DNA from: DASUZB01 sp035535495
Lineage (GTDB): Bacteria > Actinomycetota > CALGFH01
Assembly: GCA_035535495.1 (NCBI GenBank)
Contig: DATLQA010000041.1
Span: 1 to 39,956 of the forward strand
Direction of reading: 5' to 3'
Length of the DNA stretch: 39,956 nt
Part shown: positions 16,494 through 23,168 of the stretch, piece by piece
Numbering within the stretch: the stretch's first letter is position 1
Layout of the letters: each line of letters begins with the position of its first letter
Notes under the pieces: generated by a model
What the model was told of the DNA's origin: nothing
Databases searched by the model: none
The model's input: only the letters and a program-made list of their open reading frames with translations
Position numbers and translations under genes: made by a program

Positions 16494-17342
16494 ATGGCGA
16501 CTGCCGATGCGTCCGACCGCCAGCCGGCGGGTGGCTCGCCGCCGGGTCACGGGTACGCGCTGGCACTGGACGATGTCGAGGTGGCGCGGTACCGGCTGAT
16601 GGCCGAGCGAGCCCGCGCGGCGGAAGCCGAATTGTGGGAGCTGGCCGGCATCGTGGAGGGGGCGGCGGTCGCCGACGTCGGCTGCGGGCCGGGTGCGCTG
16701 CTGCCCGCACTGGCGGACGCCGTCGCACCGACCGGCCGGGTGGCCGCGGTCGACGCCGACTCCGGGGCGGTCGCCGCCGCCAGGGCGCTGGTTGCCGCCG
16801 CGGGCCTGGACAACGTCACCGTCCAGGAAGGCCAGGCGGATCGGACCGGACTGGCGGCCGGGTCGTGCGACGTGGTGATGGTCCGCCACGTCCTGGCGCA
16901 CAACGGCGGTGGTGAGGACGCGATCGTCGCGCACCTGGCCACGCTGCTCCGGCCGGGCGGCTGCCTGTACCTGGTGGATGCGGACGGCACCGGGATGCGG
17001 ATGCTGCCCGATGACCCCGACCTCGCCGACCTGTCCCAGCGGTACCTGGCGTTCCACGCCGCCCGGGGCAACGACGTCCAGGCCGGGCTGCGGCTCGGTG
17101 AGCGCCTGGTCCGCGCCGGACTGGAGCTGGTCGAGTTCCGCGGCACCTACCTGATCCAGCCGGTGCCGGCGGGGATGCGGCCGCCACCGTGGGCGGCACG
17201 GGACGCGATGGTTGCGGCCGGTATCGCGTCGGAAGCGGACGTCGAACGCTGGGCGGATGCCTTCGCCCGCCTCGACGCCACCCCGGACCGACCGACGCTG
17301 TTCGCCCCGATGTTCGCCGCGGTCGGACGGCGTCGGGGCTGA
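16494..17342 (+). CDS. Class I SAM-dependent methyltransferase
   Basis: 282 residues. SAM-binding motif I VADVGCGPG is at 59-67, an acidic strand end VAAVDAD follows, and a motif IV-like CDVVMVRHVLAH lies near residue 125. LLRPGGCLYLVDADG is the typical post-motif segment of methyltransferases of the UbiE/small-molecule type. GGAGG lies 7 nt before the ATG. It follows the XRE-TPR regulator on the same strand and is the best candidate for its target. The substrate cannot be inferred. Confidence 0.85.
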   Translation: MATADASDRQPAGGSPPGHGYALALDDVEVARYRLMAERARAAEAELWELAGIVEGAAVADVGCGPGALLPALADAVAPTGRVAAVDADSGAVAAARALVAAAGLDNVTVQEGQADRTGLAAGSCDVVMVRHVLAHNGGGEDAIVAHLATLLRPGGCLYLVDADGTGMRMLPDDPDLADLSQRYLAFHAARGNDVQAGLRLGERLVRAGLELVEFRGTYLIQPVPAGMRPPPWAARDAMVAAGIASEADVERWADAFARLDATPDRPTLFAPMFAAVGRRRG

Positions 17343-17379
17343 GGCGCGGCCGGCGCTTCCAGGACCTGCTCCACCGGGC

Positions 17380-17994
17380 TCAGCCCAGGCGGGCCGGCTC
17401 GGGTGCCCGCATGGCCATGACGGGCTGCAGCAGCGGTGCCGGCGGCAGCGGCAGGTCCAGGCTGCGGACCCAGCGGGTGGCGGAACCGTTGGGATGCCTG
17501 CTTGGCGCCGCGAGCACGTAGCCGCCGCGGCCGTGCCAGTGCAGGTGGGTGCGAGGGCCGTAGCCGCTCTGGCCGGGAACGGCCGCGTCGGCGAGGCCGG
17601 TGCGGGCCACGAAGAAATGCCAGCGGCCACTGCCGGTACGGGCCGCCGGGCCGGCCGAGGTGGTGGGCTGGGGGATTCCGGCCACGCCGGCCGCCCCGGG
17701 CACGTCGAGGACGTCGAACACCACCCCGGTCACAAGCCCGACGTTGGCCTCTGGGTGGCGACCCCACCAGCGCTCGATGCGCAGCGGCTCGGTGGTCGCC
17801 TCCTCGCGCCAACGCTGGGACCGCGGATGCTCGCCCGGATGCGGGCAGCCGAGCTGCTGGCAGGAGCAGTCGAAGCTGCTCCAGCGCCCCGGCGACCAAT
17901 CGATTGCGGGGTGGTGGCAGGGGAACACAGGGATGCCCCGCTCGGCATACTCGAGAGCCGATCTGAGCAAGCCGTTGCTGATCCGCCGCCGCAT
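17380..17994 (-). CDS. Stand-alone Prim-Pol-like protein with altered active site
   Basis: 204 residues resembling the N-terminal bifunctional primase/polymerase (archaeo-eukaryotic primase, AEP) domain of replication proteins: ALEYAERGIPVFPC at 13-26, NVGLVTG at 84-90, RWHFFVA at 124-130 and GRGGYVLAAPS at 155-165. The catalytic DxD of active AEPs is replaced by FDVLDV (93-98). A Cys-rich insert (Cys43, Cys45, Cys50, His52) may bind a metal. Proteins like this occur alone in actinobacteria without a helicase domain, and catalysis is doubtful. AAGGAG 5 nt before the ATG fixes the start, and a hairpin lies just upstream. It converges with the methyltransferase gene. Confidence 0.72.
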   Translation of the reverse strand: MRRRISNGLLRSALEYAERGIPVFPCHHPAIDWSPGRWSSFDCSCQQLGCPHPGEHPRSQRWREEATTEPLRIERWWGRHPEANVGLVTGVVFDVLDVPGAAGVAGIPQPTTSAGPAARTGSGRWHFFVARTGLADAAVPGQSGYGPRTHLHWHGRGGYVLAAPSRHPNGSATRWVRSLDLPLPPAPLLQPVMAMRAPEPARLG

Positions 17995-18015
17995 CCGGAC
18001 TCCTTCACCCGCCCC

Positions 18016-18039
18016 CGGACCGGCCTCGAAGCCGGTCCG
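18016..18039 (-). promoter_or_regulatory. 9-bp hairpin upstream of the Prim-Pol RBS
   Basis: On the minus strand CGGACCGGC and GCCGGTCCG form a perfect 9-bp stem with a 6-nt loop, ending 10 nt before the AAGGAG ribosome binding site. The 5' arm (CGGAC) could alternatively pair with GTCCG next to the start codon. The remaining 18040-18242 shows no other structure except the NUDIX promoter. Confidence 0.35.
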
Positions 18040-18229
18040 ATGATCCGCGGTCCCGTCCCGTCGAGAGAACACCCGCGGCCGCCCCGCGGACGAGAGTCTT
18101 CGCGGGTCCCGCGCTTGTCCCTCCTTGGCACCGCAGGGCCCAGATCGCGCCGGAGCCCGCTGGAGCGCCCTCTTCTGCGCTGCTGGGATGGCCCGTTGGG
18201 ACTGGTCCTGGTGGTGAGCGCCGGCCAGG

Positions 18230-18235
18230 TAGCAT
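18230..18235 (+). promoter_or_regulatory. Start-proximal -10 element of the NUDIX gene
   Basis: TAGCAT lies 7 nt before the ATG at 18243, with no ribosome binding site, as in a leaderless transcript. Confidence 0.38.
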
Positions 18236-18242
18236 TGCAGGC

Positions 18243-19139
18243 ATGAGTGTCGAAACGGCCCGGGTGAGCGGGCAGCCGGTGCCAGCCCGCCCGGCGGCCA
18301 CCGTGGTGGTGCTCCGTGACGGGCCCGCCGGGCTCGAGGTCTACCTGCAGCGGCGCACCCGCACCATGGGGTATGCGGCTGGGCTCTGGGTCTTCCCGGG
18401 TGGCGCGATCGACCAGGCCGATCAGGACCCGGCGGTCGACGCCGTCTGGGCCGGTCCCAGCCCGGCGGCCTGGGCGGAGCGCCTCGGTCACGGCCTCGAA
18501 CAGGCCCGGGGCGCGGTGGTGGCGGCCTGCCGCGAGTGCCTCGAGGAGGCCGGCATCCTGCTCGCCGACCGATCCCCGGACGTGGCCGCGCTGGACGCCG
18601 CCCGCCGGGAGCTGCTCGCCGGCCGCCAGGGCCTGGCGGGGGTGCTCACCGGCCTCGGCGTCCGCCTGGACACCGCGCGCCTGCGCTACTGGGCCTGGTG
18701 GGTGACCCCCGAGCCCGAGCCGCGGCGCTACGACACCCGCTTCTTCATCGCCGGCCTCCCGGCCGGCGCGTCCGCCACCATGCACCAGCTCGAAGCCGAG
18801 CGGGAGCGCTGGTTCCCCGTCACCGGCTCCGCTCCGGCCCAGCCCGCTCCTCCGGGGGCTACCGCTCCGCTCCCTGAGCCCCCGGACAGCCCACATCCTC
18901 CGGGGGCTACCGCTCCGCTCCCTGAGCCCCCGGACCCCCTGCGCATGCTCCCGCCCACCTTCTGCACCCTCCGCGAGCTGTCGGCGTTCGGCTCGGTGGC
19001 CGAGGTGTTCGAGGCGGCCGACGGGCGGGTGGTCGAGCGGATCCTCCCGACCCATGCCGACAACGCCGTGGTGCTGCCCTCCGGGGAGCGCATCCCGGTC
19101 CCGTTCCGGCCGTCGGCCGCGGCCGGAGGCCGGCCGTGA
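18243..19139 (+). CDS. NUDIX hydrolase with insertion in the Nudix box
   Basis: 298 residues. The beta strand GLWVFPGGAID (47-57) opens the Nudix box, but the catalytic part CRECLEEAGI (96-105) comes some 40 residues later. This is the split arrangement seen in NUDT19/coenzyme A diphosphatase-like proteins. The C-terminal half continues with YDTRFFIAGLP and a final DGRVVERILPTH segment. A Pro/Ala linker (about 203-232) is encoded by two copies of a 40-bp palindromic repeat. It overlaps the MBL gene by four bases (GTGA). Likely substrates are nucleoside-diphosphate-linked compounds; which one is open. Confidence 0.85.
   Translation: MSVETARVSGQPVPARPAATVVVLRDGPAGLEVYLQRRTRTMGYAAGLWVFPGGAIDQADQDPAVDAVWAGPSPAAWAERLGHGLEQARGAVVAACRECLEEAGILLADRSPDVAALDAARRELLAGRQGLAGVLTGLGVRLDTARLRYWAWWVTPEPEPRRYDTRFFIAGLPAGASATMHQLEAERERWFPVTGSAPAQPAPPGATAPLPEPPDSPHPPGATAPLPEPPDPLRMLPPTFCTLRELSAFGSVAEVFEAADGRVVERILPTHADNAVVLPSGERIPVPFRPSAAAGGRP
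18848..18935 (+). repeat. Two 40-bp direct repeats, each a palindromic hairpin, inside the NUDIX gene
   Basis: 18848-18887 and 18896-18935 are identical over 40 bp, spaced 48 bp start to start (16 codons, in frame). Each unit carries TCCGGGGGCT and AGCCCCCGGA, a perfect 10-bp stem with a 16-nt loop. They encode two copies of PPGATAPLPEPPD in a surface linker, so the reading frame survives. I see no other copy in the window. Confidence 0.85.
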
Positions 19140-19948
19140 GCGCCCCGGTGGAGCGGTGGAGCGACCGGGTGGTGCGGGTGCTCGCCGGCAACCCGTCGCC
19201 GATGACGCTCGAGGGGACCAACACCTACGTGGTCGGCGAGCCCGGCGCCGACAGCGTGGTGGTGATCGACCCCGGCCCGGCCGACGGCGAGCACCAGCGC
19301 CGCGTGCTGGCCGCCTGTGACGGGCGCCGGGTCGAGCTGGTGCTGCTCACCCATGGTCACGCCGACCACTCGGAGGGCGCGCGTGGCCTGGCCGAGGCGA
19401 CCGGGGCCACGGTCTCGGCGCTCGACTCGGCCTGGCAGGGACCCGGCGCGCCCGACCTGGCGCGCGGCCGGCCATTGCCGCACGCCGGGGTCGTACTGGT
19501 GCCGGTCCCGACCCCTGGGCACTCGGCCGACCACTGCTGCTTCCTGTTCCGGGCCGAACGGGCCATGTTCACCGGCGACCACATCCTCGGCCGGGGCTCC
19601 ACCGTGGTCGACTGGCCAGGCGGTGACATGGGCGCCTACATGCGCTCGCTCTCCGGCCTGCTCGACTACGACCTGGAACGGCTCTACCCGGGTCACGGGC
19701 CGCTGGTGCCCGACGCCAGCGCCAAGATCGACGAGTACCTCGACCACCGCCACCAGCGAGAGCGCCAGGTGCTCGACGCGCTGGCCTCGGGCGACCGCAC
19801 CCCGGCCGAGGTCGTGGCCCGCGTCTACGCCGAGGTCGACCCGGCGCTGCATCCCGCCGCCGAGCTGTCGGTCCGCGCCCATCTCGTCAAGCTGGTCCGC
19901 GAGGACCGGGTCAAGGCCGTCGGCGACGGGTACGAGCCCGCACCCTGA
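19136..19948 (+). CDS. MBL-fold metallo-hydrolase (LACTB2/Rv3677c-like)
   Basis: 270 residues. The metallo-beta-lactamase metal ligands are HGHADH (73-78), His129 in TPGHS, Asp148 in FTGDHI and His187 in YPGHG. A C-terminal winged-helix-like region follows (about 205-265, with DRTPAEVVARVY), as in the LACTB2 branch. It starts at GTG overlapping the NUDIX stop. Family members act as RNases or thioester hydrolases; the actinobacterial NUDIX-MBL pair is common but uncharacterised in detail. Confidence 0.88.
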   Translation: MSAPVERWSDRVVRVLAGNPSPMTLEGTNTYVVGEPGADSVVVIDPGPADGEHQRRVLAACDGRRVELVLLTHGHADHSEGARGLAEATGATVSALDSAWQGPGAPDLARGRPLPHAGVVLVPVPTPGHSADHCCFLFRAERAMFTGDHILGRGSTVVDWPGGDMGAYMRSLSGLLDYDLERLYPGHGPLVPDASAKIDEYLDHRHQRERQVLDALASGDRTPAEVVARVYAEVDPALHPAAELSVRAHLVKLVREDRVKAVGDGYEPAP

Positions 19949-20001
19949 TCGCCACCCGACTTGGGACGCCTGCCTGGCGCCCGGAGGCTCGCCTGCCTCG
20001 C

Positions 20002-21219
20002 CTATCCGCGCCGGGTGGCGAGCGCGTCCGCGTAGGCGTCGGCGTAGGCGCGGGCGGCCGAGCGGGTGCCGAAGCGGTCCACGGCCGAGCGCCGGGCCGC
20101 GCCGGCCAGGTGAGCCGCGGCGGCGGGGTCGGCGACCACCTCGTCGACCGCGCGGGCGAGCGCGGCCGGGTCGCCCACCGGGAAGGTGCGGCCGGTCTCG
20201 CCGTCGCGGACCACGTCGACCAGCCCGCCCGACGCCGCCGCGACCACCGGCGCGCCGGCGAGCTGCCCTTCGACCGCGACCAGCCCGAGGCCCTCGTCGC
20301 GCCCTGGCACCAGCAGGGCAGCGGCACGGCGGTAGTGGGCCGCCAGCTCGGCCTGGGGAAGCCTGCCCTCCCAGGCCACCCGCCCGGCGACGCCCAACTC
20401 CTCCGCCAGGCGGCGCAGGGCCGGCTCGGCCGGCCCCGCACCGACCACCCGTAGCGGCAGGGCGGCCGCCCTGCCGCTGAGCCGTGGCAGGGCTCGCAGC
20501 GCCGTGTCGAGCGCCTTCTGCTCGTCGAGGCGGCCGACGAACAGCAGTCCCGTTCGGGGCTCGTCGCCCGGGGTGAAGATCGTCTCGTCGACCGGCATCG
20601 GAGCGATCCGGATGCGGCCGGCGCACTCGGGCACGAAGCCGGCAACCGCCTCGGCCAGCCAGTCCGAGACCGCGGTGACCACCGCCGAGGCCCGCAGCAC
20701 GCGGGCGCAGACGGCCTGGGCGGCGGGCCGCGAGCGGGCCAGCCGCACGTCGGTGCCGTGCACGGTGGTCACCAATGGCCGGCGGCCCGCGGCGAGCGCC
20801 TGCAGGCCGCCAGGGAACCACCAGTGCGCGTGGACCAGGTCGGCCCTGGCCGCCGCGCGGCGGATGGCCAGGGTGCCGGCCACCAGCAGCCCGGCCAGGG
20901 CGGCGGCGCCGCCCGGGCTGGCCGCTCTGGTGTGCATGGACTCGTGGTAGGCGAGCGTCTCGGCTCGCCCCGGAGCGTAGCGGTAGCGGCGCACGCTCAC
21001 GCCGCGGATGCGTTCCCTGGCGGCCAGGCCAGGGGCGGCGGGCGCCACCACCTCGACCTGGATGCCTTGGTCGCCGAGGGCGCGCGCCAGGCCGAGGATG
21101 AAGTGCCCGACCGGGTCGTCCTCGGTACGCGGGAAGGCGTGGGCGGCGAACAGCACCCGCAGCGGCCGGTCCCGGCCGGGCCGGACCGCCTCCGCCTGGT
21201 GCGCCTCGGTGCTGGTCAT
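20002..21219 (-). CDS. GT4-family glycosyltransferase
   Basis: 405 residues with the GT-B fold. The N-terminal domain contains PVGHFILGLARALGDQG and HAHWWFPGG, TTVHGTDV follows, and the C-terminal nucleotide-sugar domain has LLFVGRLDEQKALDTALRA and the E-x7-E-like EGLGLVAVEG. GT4 enzymes transfer sugars from UDP- or GDP-sugars with retention. No exopolysaccharide cluster surrounds it, so the acceptor is unknown. The ATG at 21219 lacks a clear ribosome binding site. It is divergent from the marR-like gene and convergent with the MBL gene. Confidence 0.9.
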   Translation of the reverse strand: MTSTEAHQAEAVRPGRDRPLRVLFAAHAFPRTEDDPVGHFILGLARALGDQGIQVEVVAPAAPGLAARERIRGVSVRRYRYAPGRAETLAYHESMHTRAASPGGAAALAGLLVAGTLAIRRAAARADLVHAHWWFPGGLQALAAGRRPLVTTVHGTDVRLARSRPAAQAVCARVLRASAVVTAVSDWLAEAVAGFVPECAGRIRIAPMPVDETIFTPGDEPRTGLLFVGRLDEQKALDTALRALPRLSGRAAALPLRVVGAGPAEPALRRLAEELGVAGRVAWEGRLPQAELAAHYRRAAALLVPGRDEGLGLVAVEGQLAGAPVVAAASGGLVDVVRDGETGRTFPVGDPAALARAVDEVVADPAAAAHLAGAARRSAVDRFGTRSAARAYADAYADALATRRG

Positions 21220-21311
21220 GGGCGGATGTTCGTCCCCGAGGCCCGGCGACGACAAGCTGGCCACCGGCTTGCGGGGGCGCGGCCACAGGCCTACCCTGGA
21301 CACCTGATAGT

Positions 21312-21339
21312 TTGCATCGCTAATTAGCTTGGCTACGGA
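21312..21339 (+). promoter_or_regulatory. Promoter with palindromic operator for the MarR-MFS operon
   Basis: TTGCAT (21312-21317), a 16-bp spacer and TACGGA (21334-21339). The perfect AT-rich palindrome GCTAATTAGC (21319-21328) fills the spacer, 40 bp before the marR-like start. A MarR dimer bound there would block RNA polymerase, the usual autorepression layout of this family. Confidence 0.45.
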
Positions 21340-21367
21340 TTTCCTTGGCCGCGCAGGTAGGTGAGTC

Positions 21368-21814
21368 ATGACAGCCGTCGGGAGCGGGACCGCCATCGAC
21401 CACGACCAGGTGGTCCGCTTGCGGCTGGCCATCGGACGCCTGGCCCGCAGGCTGCGGCAGCAGGCGGGCGGCGAGATCACCTCCTCGCAGCTGTCCGCGC
21501 TGTCCAGCGTCGGCCGGCTCGGCCCGCTCACCCTGGGGGAGCTGGCCGCGGTCGAGCGGGTCCGTCCCCCCACCATGACCCGCATCGTGGCCAGCCTGGA
21601 AGAGGCCGGCCTGGTCGACCGGAGCGCGCACCCCGGCGACCGCAGGATCGCCCGTGTCGAGGTGAGCAGCGCCGGGCGCACCTTCCTGGAGCGCACCGGT
21701 ACCCGCAAGGACGCCTTCCTGGCCGAGCGCCTCGCCCGGCTCGACCCCGACGAGGTCGAGGAGCTGGGGCGCGCGGTCGTGGTCCTCGAGCGCCTTCTCG
21801 AGGACGACGCTTGA
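21368..21814 (+). CDS. MarR-family transcriptional regulator
   Basis: 148 residues. A dimerisation helix (10-35) precedes the winged helix-turn-helix (about 40-100): LSALSSVGRLGPLTLGELA, then RPPTMTRIVASLEEAGLV, then the wing with HPGDRRIARVEVS. The typical C-terminal helix LDPDEVEELGRAV follows. It overlaps the MFS transporter gene by four bases, the standard arrangement for a local repressor of an efflux pump responding to the pump's substrate. An operator candidate lies immediately upstream. Confidence 0.92.
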   Translation: MTAVGSGTAIDHDQVVRLRLAIGRLARRLRQQAGGEITSSQLSALSSVGRLGPLTLGELAAVERVRPPTMTRIVASLEEAGLVDRSAHPGDRRIARVEVSSAGRTFLERTGTRKDAFLAERLARLDPDEVEELGRAVVVLERLLEDDA

Positions 21815-23085
21815 CCCGGATCGCCGAGCTCGTCACGCGGCGCACCTTCCAGTCCCTGCGGGTGCGCAACTACCGGCTGTTCTTCTTCGGCCAGCTCGTC
21901 TCGGTGAGCGGTACCTGGATGCAGCAGATCGCCCAGGACTGGCTGGTGCTCCGCCTGACCGACCGGGCCCTGCCGGTCGGGATCGCCACCGCCCTGCAGT
22001 TCGCCCCGATCCTGCTGTTCGGCTTCTGGTCGGGGCTGGCGGCTGACCGGCTGGACAAGCGGCGCCTGCTGATCGGCGCGCAGATCGCCATGGCCGCGCT
22101 GGCGCTGGTGCTCGGGGTCCTGACCGCGACCGGGTCGGTCCGCCTCTGGATGGTCTACGTGCTGGCGTTCCTGCTCGGCTGCGCCACCGCGGTCGACATG
22201 CCCGCCCGCCAGGCATTCGTGGTCGAGATGGTCGGCCGCGACAAGCTCGTCAACGCGGTCAGCCTCAACAGCGCCATGTTCAACTCGGCCAGGGTGGTCG
22301 GGCCGGCCGCCGCCGGGGTGCTGATCGCCACCCTCGACATCGCCCCGGCCTTCTTCATCAACGGCGTCTCCTACATCGCCGTGATCGCCGCGCTGCTGGC
22401 CATGGACACCTCCCGGCTGCAGCGGGCCGAGCCGGCGCCGCGCAGCCCCGGACAGGTGCGCGACGGGCTCCGCTACGTCTGGGCGACCCCGGTGCTGCGG
22501 TCCACGCTGCTGCTGGTGGCGGTGGTCGGCACCCTCAGCCTGAACGCCCGCGTGGTGCTGCCGCTGATGGCTCGCTTCACCTTCGAGGGCGGCGCCACCA
22601 CCTACGGCACGCTGGCATCGGTGATGGCGGTCGGCTCGGTGGTGGGGGCGCTCGGCACCGCCCGCCGGGCACGCCCCACCAGGGCCCTGCTGCTCGGCGC
22701 GGCCGCCGCCTTCGGCCTGACCGCCCTGGCCGCCGCGGCCGCCCCGACCCTCGGTATCGAGCTGATCACGCTCTGCCTGCTCGGTGGGACCAGCATCGCC
22801 TTCCTGGCCACCGCCAACTCCACCCTCCAGCTCAGCTCCTCGGCCCACATGCGCGGGCGGGTGATGGCCCTCTACGGCCTGGTCTTCCTCGGCTCGACCC
22901 CGATCGGCAGCCTGGTGGTCGGCTGGCTGGCCGAGCACTTCGGCCCCCGCTCCGGCCTGGTGCTCGCGGGTGTCGGCGCGCTGGCCGCCGCGGCGGTGGC
23001 CGGTGTCACGGACCTCCGCCGCCGCGCCGCCGCCGCCGAGGCGGCGGGGCAGCCCTCCGCCGCCGGCTCCGGTCAGGCCGCCTGA
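21811..23085 (+). CDS. MFS transporter (EntS/DHA3-type exporter)
   Basis: 424 residues, about 10-12 transmembrane segments. FQSLRVRNYRLFFFGQLVS is the characteristic N-terminus of the MFS_3/EntS group, and the cytoplasmic loop GLAADRLDKRRLLI is the MFS motif A region. The only start in the right place is TTG 21811, which overlaps the marR-like stop as TTGA and has AGGA about 7 nt upstream. Coupling to a MarR regulator suggests efflux of a drug-like or phenolic compound. Confidence 0.88.
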   Translation: MTRIAELVTRRTFQSLRVRNYRLFFFGQLVSVSGTWMQQIAQDWLVLRLTDRALPVGIATALQFAPILLFGFWSGLAADRLDKRRLLIGAQIAMAALALVLGVLTATGSVRLWMVYVLAFLLGCATAVDMPARQAFVVEMVGRDKLVNAVSLNSAMFNSARVVGPAAAGVLIATLDIAPAFFINGVSYIAVIAALLAMDTSRLQRAEPAPRSPGQVRDGLRYVWATPVLRSTLLLVAVVGTLSLNARVVLPLMARFTFEGGATTYGTLASVMAVGSVVGALGTARRARPTRALLLGAAAAFGLTALAAAAAPTLGIELITLCLLGGTSIAFLATANSTLQLSSSAHMRGRVMALYGLVFLGSTPIGSLVVGWLAEHFGPRSGLVLAGVGALAAAAVAGVTDLRRRAAAAEAAGQPSAAGSGQAA

Positions 23086-23168
23086 GCCCCATCGCGCCGA
23101 TCGACCGGCTCGGCAACAGCGGTCGAACGTGGGAGGCTCACGGCGCTGGCGGAGAGGTTGGGAGGGGC

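Noticed and set aside
17380..17994. Plasmid or phage replication primase
   Set aside because: No helicase domain, no replication or phage genes nearby, and altered catalytic residues.
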